Source: Glandiceps talaboti | Taxonomy: Eukaryota > Hemichordata > Enteropneusta > Spengelidae | NCBI RefSeq assembly: GCF_964340395.1 | Contig: NC_135554.1 | Span: forward strand, 7,922,975-7,986,974 | Direction of reading: 5' to 3' | DNA: 64,000 nt | Shown here: positions 19,495 to 30,852 of the stretch, piece by piece | How positions within the stretch are numbered: position 1 is the stretch's first letter | Layout of the letters: every line of letters starts with the position of its first letter | The notes under the pieces: model-generated | Databases searched by the model: none | What the model saw: the letters and a program-made list of their open reading frames with translations, nothing else | What the model was told of the DNA's origin: nothing | Translations under genes and position numbers: made by a program

Positions 19495-19720
19495 TATTGT
19501 TTTTTCTTCCTATCAGACGTACAACCATTACAGATTGGAAGAAAGGTTTTATTTTGTCTTTTTATGTTGATGTCAATTTCCACATGTACTATTTCGCGTG
19601 AGAATTCACAATTTTTGCGATTTTATTTTATTTTTCTCGAATACGAAAAAGGTTTAGGGTCGTCAATGAAATGCCAGGTGGGTCGGTAACCGGTACCAAA
19701 CAATATTTTGTTTGGGCCTA
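19495..19720 (+). repeat. Dispersed repeat family R, copy 3 (inverted)
   Basis: Inverted relative to copies 1 and 2: CCATTACAGATTGGAAGAA at about 19527-19545, followed by TCTCGAATACGAAAAAGG. Confidence 0.6.
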
Positions 19721-20475
19721 AGAGGACGAACTTTCAGATGAATATAGTTTCGCTAAATAACACATCCTCTCTAGTCATGTTTTATGATATTATTCACAAA
19801 AAAGGTACACCAAAAAATAATAGTAGTGTAGAATAAGACGAACATGTTAAAGCGCCCTCTGCGTTACGTGGCTACAAATAGTGTACCTTCATTACTTCGA
19901 TTCCCAGACGGAACCAAGGACACTTTGCTTCAAACGTTGAGCTAATAATGGTGTGAAAACCTAAACGGGTATTTTTGGAGACGGTTATACATTTTAAGTA
20001 ATAAAAACAGGTTTTCAGTTGTCAGAAATAACTCGTCCACTTTTTACCATTCCAGTCTTGGTTAGAACCCATATTCTAAAACATTTTCCACTTACGTTTA
20101 GTTTCTTATATAACCTAAACTTAGTACCAAATTATACCATGCATGTTCGAATGGCTTTTAAAACGTAAAGGCATCTCTTGCAAATCACAACACTTTAAAA
20201 GATGAACTTCTGCAGTGAACAAATGACACAGCCGTTGTTTGCCGCGTTGTTACAATTATTAACAGTTTGCTGACCTAATCGAATGAAAAAAAAAACGTAC
20301 ATTTTATCTAGCAGATCTACAGTCAATCGGAAAAGTTCGTTTTTTGCCAGAATTTTCCGCAGACGATTGACATCAGGTCACGTCATCAAGAAGTTGTAAA
20401 TGTCCCTTATCTTTCCTGGTAGTCGAGTATCATTTACGTCATTAGTACAATCATCTCTGCCTCTGGTTTCAATAT
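19721..20475. other. Nothing recognised
   Basis: No feature can be supported beyond ordinary AT-rich intergenic sequence. Confidence 0.5.
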
Positions 20476-20557
20476 TATGTATGTATGTATGTATGTATGT
20501 ATGTATGTATGTATGTATGTATGTATGTATGTATTTACGTACGTACGTACGTACTAG

Positions 20558-20589
<32 letters not shown>

Positions 20590-20750
20590 TGTATGTATGT
20601 ATGTATGCATGCATGCATGTATGTATGTATGTATATATGTATGTATGTATGTATGTGTGTGTGTATGTATGTATGTATGTATGTATGTATGTATGTATGT
20701 ATGTATGTATGTATGTATGTAGTGTATGTATGTGTGTATGTGTATGTATG

Positions 20751-20780
<30 letters not shown>
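20476..20780. repeat. TATG (TACA) satellite
   Basis: About 300 bp of ATGT tetramers with GTACGTAC and GCATGCAT islands and a few TGTG interruptions. Confidence 0.9.
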
Positions 20781-20781
<1 letters not shown>

Positions 20782-21222
20782 GTGAACTCTTCACATAATT
20801 AACTTGACTAATTTGGTAGAATTCTATCATGCAATAAACCATGATCGGGCATTACCACTGTCTGTTAATTGCAGTCAATTGGATTTCTAAAAAGCTCTTT
20901 GACCTGTTTATATATTTTAGGCTCACAGGCTGAGCATAGGCATACGTCAAAGAATTCCTTACAGATCATGAACACCCGTATGGGTAGCTATATAAATTGG
21001 CTCAAATAGTCATGTCCGGTGTATTCAGTTGTCCCCTTACACAAGAAATATACTACAAGGGAAGCAAGTTCAACGGAAACAAATCGTCGTCTGCCTCCAC
21101 AATTATCTCACTAAATGTTATCGATGTGATATCGTCTCACTTGTCAAAAAATAATCTTATTTTCTTACTATAATAACATGGAGTATTACAGTATTTAATT
21201 GCATTATTGTATTGGATTGAAT
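20781..21222. other. Nothing recognised
   Basis: Non-repetitive intergenic sequence between two TATG tracts; no exon supported. Confidence 0.5.
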
Positions 21223-21285
21223 TTATGTATGTATGTATGTATGTATGTATGTATGTATGTATGTATGTATGTATGTATGTATGTA

Positions 21286-21320
<35 letters not shown>

Positions 21321-21468
21321 ATGTATGTATGTATGTATGTATGTATGTATGTATGTACAAGTTCCATATGCATTTCTATGTATGTATGTATGTATGTATG
21401 TATGTATGTATGCATTTATTTATTTGAATTTATTTATTTATTTATTCATTTATTTATTTATTTATTTA
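21223..21468. repeat. TATG satellite followed by (TTTA)n
   Basis: ATGT tetramers at about 21223-21410 with a central GTGT stretch and an interrupted copy around 21357-21378, then TTTA tetramers to about 21468. Confidence 0.9.
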
Positions 21469-21759
21469 CCAGATAAAAAATATGTACATTTCAGAGAAGT
21501 TCTCATCATAACACTGTTGGTGACGACCACAGAAAAAGTCAAATTTGCACGAGTCAAGTCTGTAATCCTGACAAAATAAATATACAAAACAAGAGCTTGT
21601 TAGATCGTCGCCATATCATGTATATATTGACAGTATTTACTTTTCAGACATGTCAATGGTTTACAATGTAACAAATATAGCTCAATTTTGGTGAGCCAGA
21701 CGATAAGATGTATCAATCATAATGGAAACTTTGTCGATAAGATTTAGTTATGTTAATTA

Positions 21760-22116
21760 CAGTGAATTTCACGGTGTCTGTTTGATACAACGATGAGGAA
21801 ACCAACAAGAAACTGCATATGCCACACTTCAATAGCCAGATCGCATTTTTTGCCACACTTTACTCTAAATGAAATACACCGTTTAAATGTATTGCAAGTC
21901 AATGCAGACATTCGGGCGCCAATGTTTTTTTGTGTTCATTTGATGTCTGTATATATGGTTACATGTGTAGTTCACTTCACTTAAAAGACAAAATGTAGCA
22001 AGAAACCGAATTTATTCGACCTTGCTACCTTATAAAGTGAAGCATGTCTAGTTTCTTGTAGGGTTCTCTGTGGTTGTATCGAACAGAACAGCTGAACTGT
22101 TTTGTGAAATTCACTG
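21760..22116. mobile_element. Tc1/mariner-type MITE (357 bp)
   Basis: Perfect 13-bp inverted ends CAGTGAATTTCAC / GTGAAATTCACTG flanked by TA on both sides (21758-21759 and 22117-22118). Weaker inverted complementarity continues inward (GATACAAC and ACAAGAAACT motifs). No transposase. The TA target and CAGT terminus fit the Tc1/mariner/pogo superfamily. Confidence 0.75.
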
Positions 22117-22118
22117 TA

Positions 22119-23890
22119 GTAAAACATTTGTCAAACCAGAGTACGAAATGTAACAATGTCTAATGGACCTGTTGTCGAGTCAGATACATATTTGTTTCCA
22201 CTCGGTTGATTTCAATTGCAACACATACACTAACATAGAACTCTTTAATGGGTTCAGCATTCACAGAGTTCATGCACAGTTCAACGATATCATATATCTT
22301 ACATAGTTTACATATCTTGATGTTTTGCGTAACACATAAGTAAGATTGTCGTGATTTTATCTGTTTGACAGTCACAGACATCAAAGTGATATATTTAATT
22401 CATAAAAAATATTTATTCCCACGCTCCATTCACTCTAGTCAGCATGTGGTATTTTATTTCTGATATCATGCCCTATCCGTGGGTATGGCCAATAGCTTTC
22501 ACGTCATGTAGTGATAGTGTGTCTGGCATATATCTCAACCATGTTTTACAGCTATTACTTTAGCCTTGAGGCATAGTTCAAAATATTTTCGAAACAAAAT
22601 ATTTTATTTCTGGGGGCTTATTTTTTTATTAATATTTGCAAATGGTTAATGTTGGATTGGCTTGGCATCACCTGCGGCGATTACTATAGTATTACAGAAG
22701 AACAATCTGTAATTTTGTGGCCGTTCGAGGTCACTCTCGTTTCACATTTATGACACAGTAACTGTAGCTCGTAAAATATATTGAATAACATTGCTAACAA
22801 CGTTTACCAAATGGATTGACTATGGTTTTGTCAGAAATGCGTAAACGATTATTTTGAAAGTCATTTGAAACATTTTCCCCAGAAAATTATATTAAAAAAA
22901 CACCACAAACCTAGTTTGTAAATGCCCTTTTGAACATATTTAGCCAGCCTTAACACGTACACCTGTCTTCTCAAAAACTGCTTCTAAATTCGTCTTCGCA
23001 TGTATAATGAGATTACGTTTTGCAGACAGATTGTGTCACTATAGGTCAACCTACAATGAACATGTATTAACTCGAGTTGACAAGTGGAATCTGTCAATTA
23101 CGCCATTTGAACATAATAATTATTTCATTTATATCTGATAAGAGTTATAATAGTTAAATTTGAAATCTGGTATCAAAGTTAGGTCTTCGAATTATAATAA
23201 TGAATGATACTGACTAAGTCTTATACACTTACTGTTTGGCTATGAAAGGACGTCGAGTAGACAACTATTATACGAGATGTTTTTATAACACGCATCATGT
23301 TCCAGAACGCGTATTATTATCAGAGTGACTGACAATAACCGGTAGGGCTAGACTCGTACATCTATATAGTGCCCTAGGGAAATTATAACAAGCGACCTAT
23401 CGGTCAGAATAGCTCCGCTGTTGTTGTTTTTTATTTAATTTTTTATTTTGGTGACATGTAGAAGTGATTCAGTTCTTCAGCTCTTCACTATGCAGTTTTG
23501 TTTTAGTGATGTAATACTAATAAAGTGGTTACTGGTTTCATATGATGTCTCACTATAAAACACATTTTACACAGAAGTTGGTAATGTATTGTACTTTTAC
23601 ACCATAGTCACCATTTTATAACAAAAATCTACTGTTATGAAAAATTGCACAAAATCTCAGAAAAAAATGACTGGGAAATGCACACAAGAAAAAGAAAAAA
23701 AGAGGATTTTGAGGTTGGCTATAAATAATTCCAGTGTCTTACAGCTGTAACCCTGGAAAATTTTAATGATGAATGAAATAAACTAGGGATCTAAAATAAT
23801 TTTGAGGCAATTTCAATTTCAATTTTCTAACAAATTTACAAAGTCAACAACATTCAACTTGTACTAGTTGTGGTAGATATATAGGGAAGA
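22119..23890. other. Nothing recognised
   Basis: About 1.8 kb of AT-rich sequence with no supported exon or repeat. Confidence 0.5.
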
Positions 23891-23891
23891 A

Positions 23892-24466
23892 ATGTATTAA
23901 TCGCCATCTTAGTTTCCGTACGGCGACAATCTCAAGTACCCGGAAGAGAGTCATTCTCAGCCATACGTTACAGTGGTAACACTCGTTCATGTTCGTTCGA
24001 TTACCGTTCACAAAGAAAACACAACGAAATGGTTGAAGTGATCTCTTTTTTTTATTTCTTTTCATCACAACAACAAAATCTGCGTGATCAAAAGTGTTGT
24101 AAACTAAACCAGAAAGAATTATCGGACTGGCTAAACTTCCCGATGAACTGGAGTAAGGTCCTACTAGTCCAAGTAAGCCTCGATAGTACTATAGGTACGT
24201 GTGAAAATCGTCTCAAACTAGCGATACAACTTTCAAAATATAACTTGACATGTCTTCATTTGTTAGAGTTATACAATTCAAGACGGGTTTTAATTCACTC
24301 GAAAACAACAATTCTGTGAATAATGACACTCTGAACGCAGCGATTTCTCGGACGATGTTACCACTGTAACGTATGGCTGACAACGACTTGCTTCCGGGTT
24401 AGTCCCTCGTGCATACGGGTGGATTGTTGCCGTACGGAGACTAAGAAAGATGGCGATTAATACATA
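23892..24466. repeat. Foldback element with ~90-110 bp arms
   Basis: The left arm at 23892-23978 (TGTATTAATCGCCATCTT through CCATACGTTACAGTGGTAAC) pairs with the right arm at 24353-24466. The spacer of about 375 bp contains an open plus-strand frame (24029-24319) without a recognised domain. Consistent with a MITE; no clear target duplication was identified. Confidence 0.75.
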
Positions 24467-25370
24467 GATCGTCTGATATTTTAATTTACAGTGTTTCTTG
24501 TGACCGGCGCCTGTCAGCAGACTCTGCCATTTTTTTCATCATTCCATTGTATTTAAACCTTGTACTTGACATTTCGCAATATTTATAATTCTCAACAAAA
24601 TACCTCAACATGCCTCACTTCGCTCGTACTCAAAGCAGCCCCGCGCGGTATGATCACTGATGACATGATGAGAGAGAACCTTTTCGGATTTACATGTAAA
24701 ACGGGGAAAGATACGCAAAACATAATGCAAAGTCTGAAGCCAAGTTAAAGTTGTAATTATTTTAATTATTTTTACTTGCCAAATATTTGCATTTTGGAAA
24801 GGCAAGACACGTTCATGTCGTTTAACTTCACATGTGAACTGTCAGCCATAACTTCAACCGCATGCCTGGCATGCCTTCCTTACGCAAGTTGTCTTAATTC
24901 TGGTTCACTGTCATTCCAAATTGCACGACAATATAGAATTAATCACAAGTTACATGTTATCTGAAAACATCACACTTTTATAGTGGGTCTGAAGTGTAAT
25001 TTTAGTGAGTACCAAGAACGTCCTGTGTTGATACTCAAGATACTTGCTGTGGAAAATCGCTCGGTCAAATGAGGTCACCTTCACCTTCTGGTCGAATCAG
25101 GATAGAGTATGCAAATGACGATGTTGCGGACTGGCTGATTATGTAGAAGGGGTGCAGAATTGGATTTGAAGTTTACAACCCTGTTTCGAAGAAACGCTTG
25201 TCATTTGGGCGCCCAATGCGTAGAATTATGACTATAGCACATATTACATTGCTTGTTTGACGTCAATAGTGTCTTTTGAAAAGTGGCAGTTTACTTAAAG
25301 TCTCGTCGACTGATTTCCAATATGGCGTCGGTCATAATGCTCATTAACATATTAATATATTTTACATATT
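24467..25370. other. Nothing recognised
   Basis: No supported gene or repeat in this stretch. Confidence 0.5.
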
Positions 25371-25770
25371 ACAAAAAAAAAAAATCATAAAAAATAAAAA
25401 TGAGGATGTACTGTGCTGACTTGAAATTAACAAATCTGAGTAAGCTACCCCCTGCGCATCAACATGCCAGATATCAAAGCAATCTAACAAGAGGTTTTCA
25501 AGGAGTTAATGAAAATGACATTTTATGAAAAAAAAAATCACAAAAAATTGAAAATGGCACAGATCAACTTGGCATGAACAAATCTGAATAGCCTCCCCCT
25601 AGGGAACATACACACCAAATATCGAAGAATTCTGACTGTCACTTTCAGAGCAGATGATGAAAATATAAAAGTTTGACGGACACCTATGATTCACTCTACT
25701 CTCTATACTCTATACAACCTATACCTAAAGCTACGCTTTCAGCTTTCGCTGACAGCGGAGCTAAAAAAAC
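25371..25770. repeat. Two-unit tandem repeat with terminal hairpin
   Basis: Two diverged units of about 145 bp (roughly 25371-25515 and 25520-25670) share poly-A, ATCACAAAAAATT-like, ACAAATCTGA and CCAGATATC-like segments. They are followed near 25738-25766 by a CAGCTTTCGCTGACAGCGGAGC hairpin and poly-A. This resembles the 3' end of a dispersed element. Confidence 0.5.
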
Positions 25771-26163
25771 GAATTGTCCTCTCTGTATGCAAATTCAGAT
25801 CACGATGGGTCACTATTCTATCCCACGTGACACGGTCTATACCAATCATTGAAGGCTGTATAGTACTATTTAAATTTAAATTTAATTTTTTTAAAGATAT
25901 ATTAATCGATGAAAAGCTACATCCGAGAAACAAGGCTTGAACATTAACAGCATTACGTCACTATTATACCTGTATATATAATGACAATGGTAAAATATGA
26001 AAACACAAGATAATTTTTCAAATCAAGTGAAAGTCTAAACCGTACTGCATTCACAAGTCCGAGACGCTTAAACACAACCAGAAAATAATTTTTCATCCGA
26101 AAATTATAACTTTCGAGGTCTTTTATGTGCTTCTCTTTTTATCTCCACGGACCCTACATCACT
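25771..26163. other. 3' flank of first PRRT-like gene
   Basis: No coding sequence. It presumably includes the 3' UTR of the minus-strand gene ending at 26164. Confidence 0.45.
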
Positions 26164-26331
26164 TTAGTTATCTTCATCACCCGTTCTTCCCGTTTCTTTT
26201 CCGCAATCATCAGTTTGAGTTTTCCCAGAATGATTCATTGATGTGGTGTCGTCGTTTGACTGATCTTTGTTTTTCACCTGACTGGTAGACGAGTCCAATC
26301 TACTCTTGATGGTTGACATTTTCTTCTTGAT
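26164..26331 (-). CDS. PRRT-like paralogue 1, exon 3 (cytoplasmic tail)
   Basis: Acceptor cttcccag, then IKKKMSTIKSRLDSSTSQV and an acidic tail to TAA at 26164-26166. Paralogue 2 also begins this exon with IKK, supporting the boundary. Confidence 0.7.
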   Translation of the reverse strand: MKKKMSTIKSRLDSSTSQVKNKDQSNDDTTSMNHSGKTQTDDCGKETGRTGDEDN

Positions 26332-27953
26332 CTGGGAAGGCAGAAAAAAATTGTCACATTTAGGTACACAAAATATATTCGACCGAACTACAGCCAGTAC
26401 TGGTTCACATACACAATTAATGATTCACTGATTTGCTTCAAAATGGTGAATGCTAATTCAAAGGAACTGCTCATGATTGATAATGACTATGTATATAACA
26501 CAACACAACACATCACAACCCAACACAACACAACACAACACAACACAACACAACACAACACAAAACAGATCAAAACAAATAAATTAAATCAAATTAAAAT
26601 CAATTCAATTCAAATCAAATTAAAATAAAATAAAATAAAATATAATAGAAACAAAACCTCAACTACAGCATAGAAAATAAATCGTTGAATATCTGAAGAA
26701 ACGAATTCTCGCTGAATTTGCAAAGCTCAAAACTTTAAAAAGGAGAAATGAAACATCCCGCTACAAAATGAAACACAATGCATAGAAAATACATGCTTCT
26801 TCTAAAAAGTACAACAATTATTTACACCACAATTACATCATCCAATCCTTTGAATAAGATTAAACCCATATGCACGTATAACTATTTGTTGAAGCCATCC
26901 GTCGTGAAATAACACGCCACATTACGGAAGCTTCCGAATCGTATCTTACGTGAACAGCGTAAATTAAAGTAGTGACGGACAATGGGACCATTACATCGTC
27001 TGTCAGCTGTTACAAATGTATTGAATTTTTACAGACTGAGTGCGGTTTGACCAATATCCGCTGATAGTTGCTTCAACGCTAAAAATACTATCTTTGGTGA
27101 AGATTCTCTGAAATTGGCACTCCCTACGTTTTGATGTGTACAAATCATGTTAAAAGACTACAACTAACTACAACAAAGGAGAAAACGCCGTCGTGAATAA
27201 ATCGTAACATATCATTACTGTTGAAAGTAGAAAGAATAAAAATATGATACTGACAGGCAAGGCGTATTCCCGTATAACTAGAGATATTATTTCACAATAA
27301 TTGGAAAAATATCCAGATCATTTAACATTTATGAATATTACAAGAGCTCTCCAAGGAACTCCGCAACTCTCACTTGCAATAGATGAAATAAACTCCGAAC
27401 ACATGTAGATCTGGTACATGAGTTCTCCATGTATGAGAACGTTAATTTTTAGCAAGCTTACCTTTCTGCTGTTATTGACAGCGTGAAAGAGAACGAAGGC
27501 GATGAACAATTCTGTCAGTCTAAACACAGTTTGGTAAACCCACCATGGCCAGGGGTCGATGTAGATATTATCCTCGTTGGTAGCCAGAACTTTATAAACA
27601 CCAAGTAATCCGTATAGATGTAATGCACATATTATGATGCCTATTCAAAACAACATAACAAAAGCAATTTCAAAATATATACAATATACATTAGTTGTGC
27701 TCTTCCTTCTTATTCTAGCCAATGGTGTATTAAGAGTACAGCTGAAGCCAACAGTTGACTCTAGATTTGTCCATGATGTACGCACGTGTGATATGTTTGT
27801 GTGTTTATACATTATTTCAATTCTGCCGAAGACAGCACTCGCTAAAAAATTGTGCGTTGTTCACACTTGATGATATATTATCGGTTTCCTCAAATATAAG
27901 TGTGGTATTGTGAATTACGCCATCTAGTCGATTATAGCAATCAATCAACCAAC

Positions 27954-27984
<31 letters not shown>

Positions 27985-28259
27985 CTCGAGCTTACTCGGG
28001 CAATTTTGACATTTTTTTCTCCATTATATTAAAGTAATGCTTATATAAAATTAGTTATTAATTCATTCTTAACAATCAAGATAAATATTGCATCGATTAT
28101 GTTTTAACTCACATATCAACGTTTAGTTTTGACAAAAGCAATGTGATAGCTGCTAATACGGTAGGTACGTTTTAATCCAAAGCAAATATCACCCCACCCC
28201 CCCAAATACAATCTCACCTTGTGCACATTTAATATTGTTCAATTATTTCTGCAAAATTT

Positions 28260-28319
<60 letters not shown>

Positions 28320-29085
28320 AATAGTATGTACCTGATGCCATCAGCATGTAAACGTGAACGAGGATTTTCAGCAGTGCACTCATATCTTCTTTCAGCGTCG
28401 CCTTCAACAAGTAGCCCCTTCTCATTCGATTGTAGTGTAATTGCAGTTTTCGAGACAGGTACGAAAAACAGCCAACCACTACCAAACCAATCAGTATGTA
28501 GTACGTCCCACATATTATCTGCAGTGTGTTTCCTACCGAAACAACGAAATTAAATACAACTGGGCTGATGATTGCGAGTATGAAGTGGACACTCACGAAT
28601 CCAAACAAAAATCGGGATTGGTTAACACGAAAGTTCTTACGCCTTGGGCGAAACATTGTCGCTTCTTGCAGTACAAGAAAGTATACACTGAACGAGGAGA
28701 GAAAGAACGGTTCAGCAAGAATCCACAGGATAGAGTACGCCAATGGTGTAAACACATTGCGATATTGGTAAGCGTCTGTAAAAAGACAAATTGATCGTAA
28801 TAAACCGAAAATAAGCAATACAATACGAACACAGGTTGAATAGGCAGGAACTCTGTGTGTTTTCCGTACGTACGAGCGTACGATGACGACTGAACATAAT
28901 ATGGTCAGCACCGCATACACACTACCAAGCCCGTATACATGTAGTTCCCAGCCAACAGACCAGACTTGTCTCGCTACAGTCCAGTCTGGGACTGGCTCAG
29001 CCGCACCATTTCCACTATTGATGGTGTGATCCTCCGGTTCTGTTTCAGGTTCGGGTTCGGGTTCGGAAGAGATGTAAATAGCCAT
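26164..29085 (-). CDS. PRRT3/4-like seven-transmembrane protein, paralogue 1
   Basis: Three exons: 28332-29085, 27462-27640 and 26164-26331 (754, 179 and 168 nt; 366 residues). Junctions are phase 1 and phase 0 with gt/ag borders. The N-terminus has no signal peptide and carries an acidic EPEPEPETEPE run. The body has seven hydrophobic segments, beginning with WELHVYGLGSVYAVLT and including LIFGLLRSICLFTDAY; the last lies in PWPWWVYQTVFRLTELFIAF. The short polar tail ends TGDEDN. The layout and the WELHVYGLG / LRS(I/V)C(L/I)FTD motifs resemble the membrane domain of vertebrate PRRT3/PRRT4, here without the long proline-rich extracellular part (recalled similarity, not a search). Those proteins have no settled biochemical role. 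A second copy in the same orientation lies 4.4 kb away. The first intron starts with a TGAT microsatellite just past the donor. Confidence 0.75.
26332..27461. repeat. Intron with (ACAAC)n tract
   Basis: A pentanucleotide CAACA tract at about 26500-26566 grades into AAATC/AAAAT repeats to about 26645. Nothing else was recognised. Confidence 0.7.
27462..27640 (-). CDS. PRRT-like paralogue 1, exon 2
   Basis: 179 nt between a gaatag acceptor and a gtaagc donor. It completes the sixth hydrophobic segment (IIICALHLYGLLGVY) and encodes TM7, ending FHAVNNSRK. Its length is identical to that of the second paralogue's exon 2. Confidence 0.8.
27641..28331. repeat. Intron with TCAA and TGAT microsatellites
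   Basis: (AATC/AACC)n at about 27945-27985 and (TGAT)n at about 28261-28319, the latter only about a dozen bases from the donor of exon 1. Both are ATCA-type tracts in opposite orientation. Confidence 0.8.
28332..29085 (-). CDS. PRRT-like paralogue 1, exon 1
   Basis: Start codon at 29083-29085 and donor after ATGGCATCAG (phase 1, gtacat). Encodes the acidic N-terminus and TM1 through the first part of TM6. Confidence 0.8.
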
Positions 29086-30540
29086 GGTCGCAGATGAAGG
29101 GGTTCCGTATTGTGCGTTGTCGGAGAAATAATTATGCCTTCGACATTACATCTACACACTACTACTACTAGATATTCTGAAAGCCTTGCTAGTTGCTGGT
29201 AGCGAAATCGATATGAACTATTAAACGTTGATGGTATGTTCAATTGTTCTCTGTTTTTGTCTGAATCACAACTGTGTTCCTGTAAAAGTGAGTCTATTTC
29301 CGACCTTCAGCTATTAAGCGACAGAGGCACACCTTGAAGTACTTACGTATAGCAATTGAACCTCAAATTTAGTCATTCATAGTAGACAAATAACTTCCTG
29401 ATCTTACTACTGGTCTGGTAAACGGCACAGTATATACGACTCGCTCTTCACTGAAATGTCGACAAACACCGTCGAGTTACATTGTCCTGTATGTGAACTG
29501 TTCGTTGGTTAATACTTTTCTCATCTACACCAAGTTATCCTCGAAACAGAATTCACATACTGTATTTGTATTGATCAACCCATTCGTACTCAGTATTAAC
29601 AGACTGTTACTAGCGGAACCGGTGACATACGTGACTCATATGAGTAAACTGCGCAGTTTACACAACCATCACAGTATGAAATAAGGCTAAAATTTCATAC
29701 TGTCGCAACCACTGAAGTTGGTTCCATTTTAGCGTTATGAAAACCCATGAGCGTACACGTACACAAGTCGACATCTGGTACAAGGTCATCTCCAGGTCAC
29801 CGTTTTACAATGCATGTCTCGCTATCACTAGCTCTTGGTTTTCTTGGAGTGGCGAGAAATTCTTTGCCTGCGCACCGCGTCGTGATAATTCTGGGACACA
29901 GAAAAAGAAAAAAAAAACGCTTGCACAGAACGACAGTTGTTGAACAGGTCAAGGATTTGTGTCAATTTGTAACTCAAAGGTCACACGTCATTTGTCCAAT
30001 CACACGACAAGGTTAACATATCATACACGTGCACAAACAAAACAATAACCCAATTATCAAAAACAAGTCTAATGTAATTCACTACACCCTTAATTTATTT
30101 TCACCAATATATTGTTCAAGGACGTGTAATTTTGACGACAAATATCTACAGTCTGATAAAACAGAAAATTTAAACAGATTATCACGTTCTACCTGTACTT
30201 AAAAGAAATATATATAATTTTTTATCCGGCAATTTAGTCCGACAATGGTGTGATTGAACTATTGACCCCCCCCCCCCTCCCTTCTTATTTGAATATATTG
30301 ATGACATATTTTCCTCAGCGTCTGGGTATCGGAATTGTTCTAAATTGAGCAAAAAAATAAATTCAAAACACAACTGTGCACGTAGTTGGTTTTATTACGA
30401 AAGAATACAAATCGTCTCCATTGCTTACGATGACACCTCCCACTATGTGCAGTCAATGTCATTAATACTGCGATATTGTCATCAATCCAGAAATTAGATA
30501 CAGCACATCCGGGTTAGACAGATACCTATTTCTTGACTTA
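29086..30540. other. 5' flank of PRRT-like paralogue 1
   Basis: A CTACTA trinucleotide tract near 29157-29170 and a C-tract at about 30267-30277 are present. No exon or clear core promoter could be identified. Confidence 0.45.
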
Positions 30541-30550
30541 CTCCTGAGAG

Positions 30551-30852
<302 letters not shown>

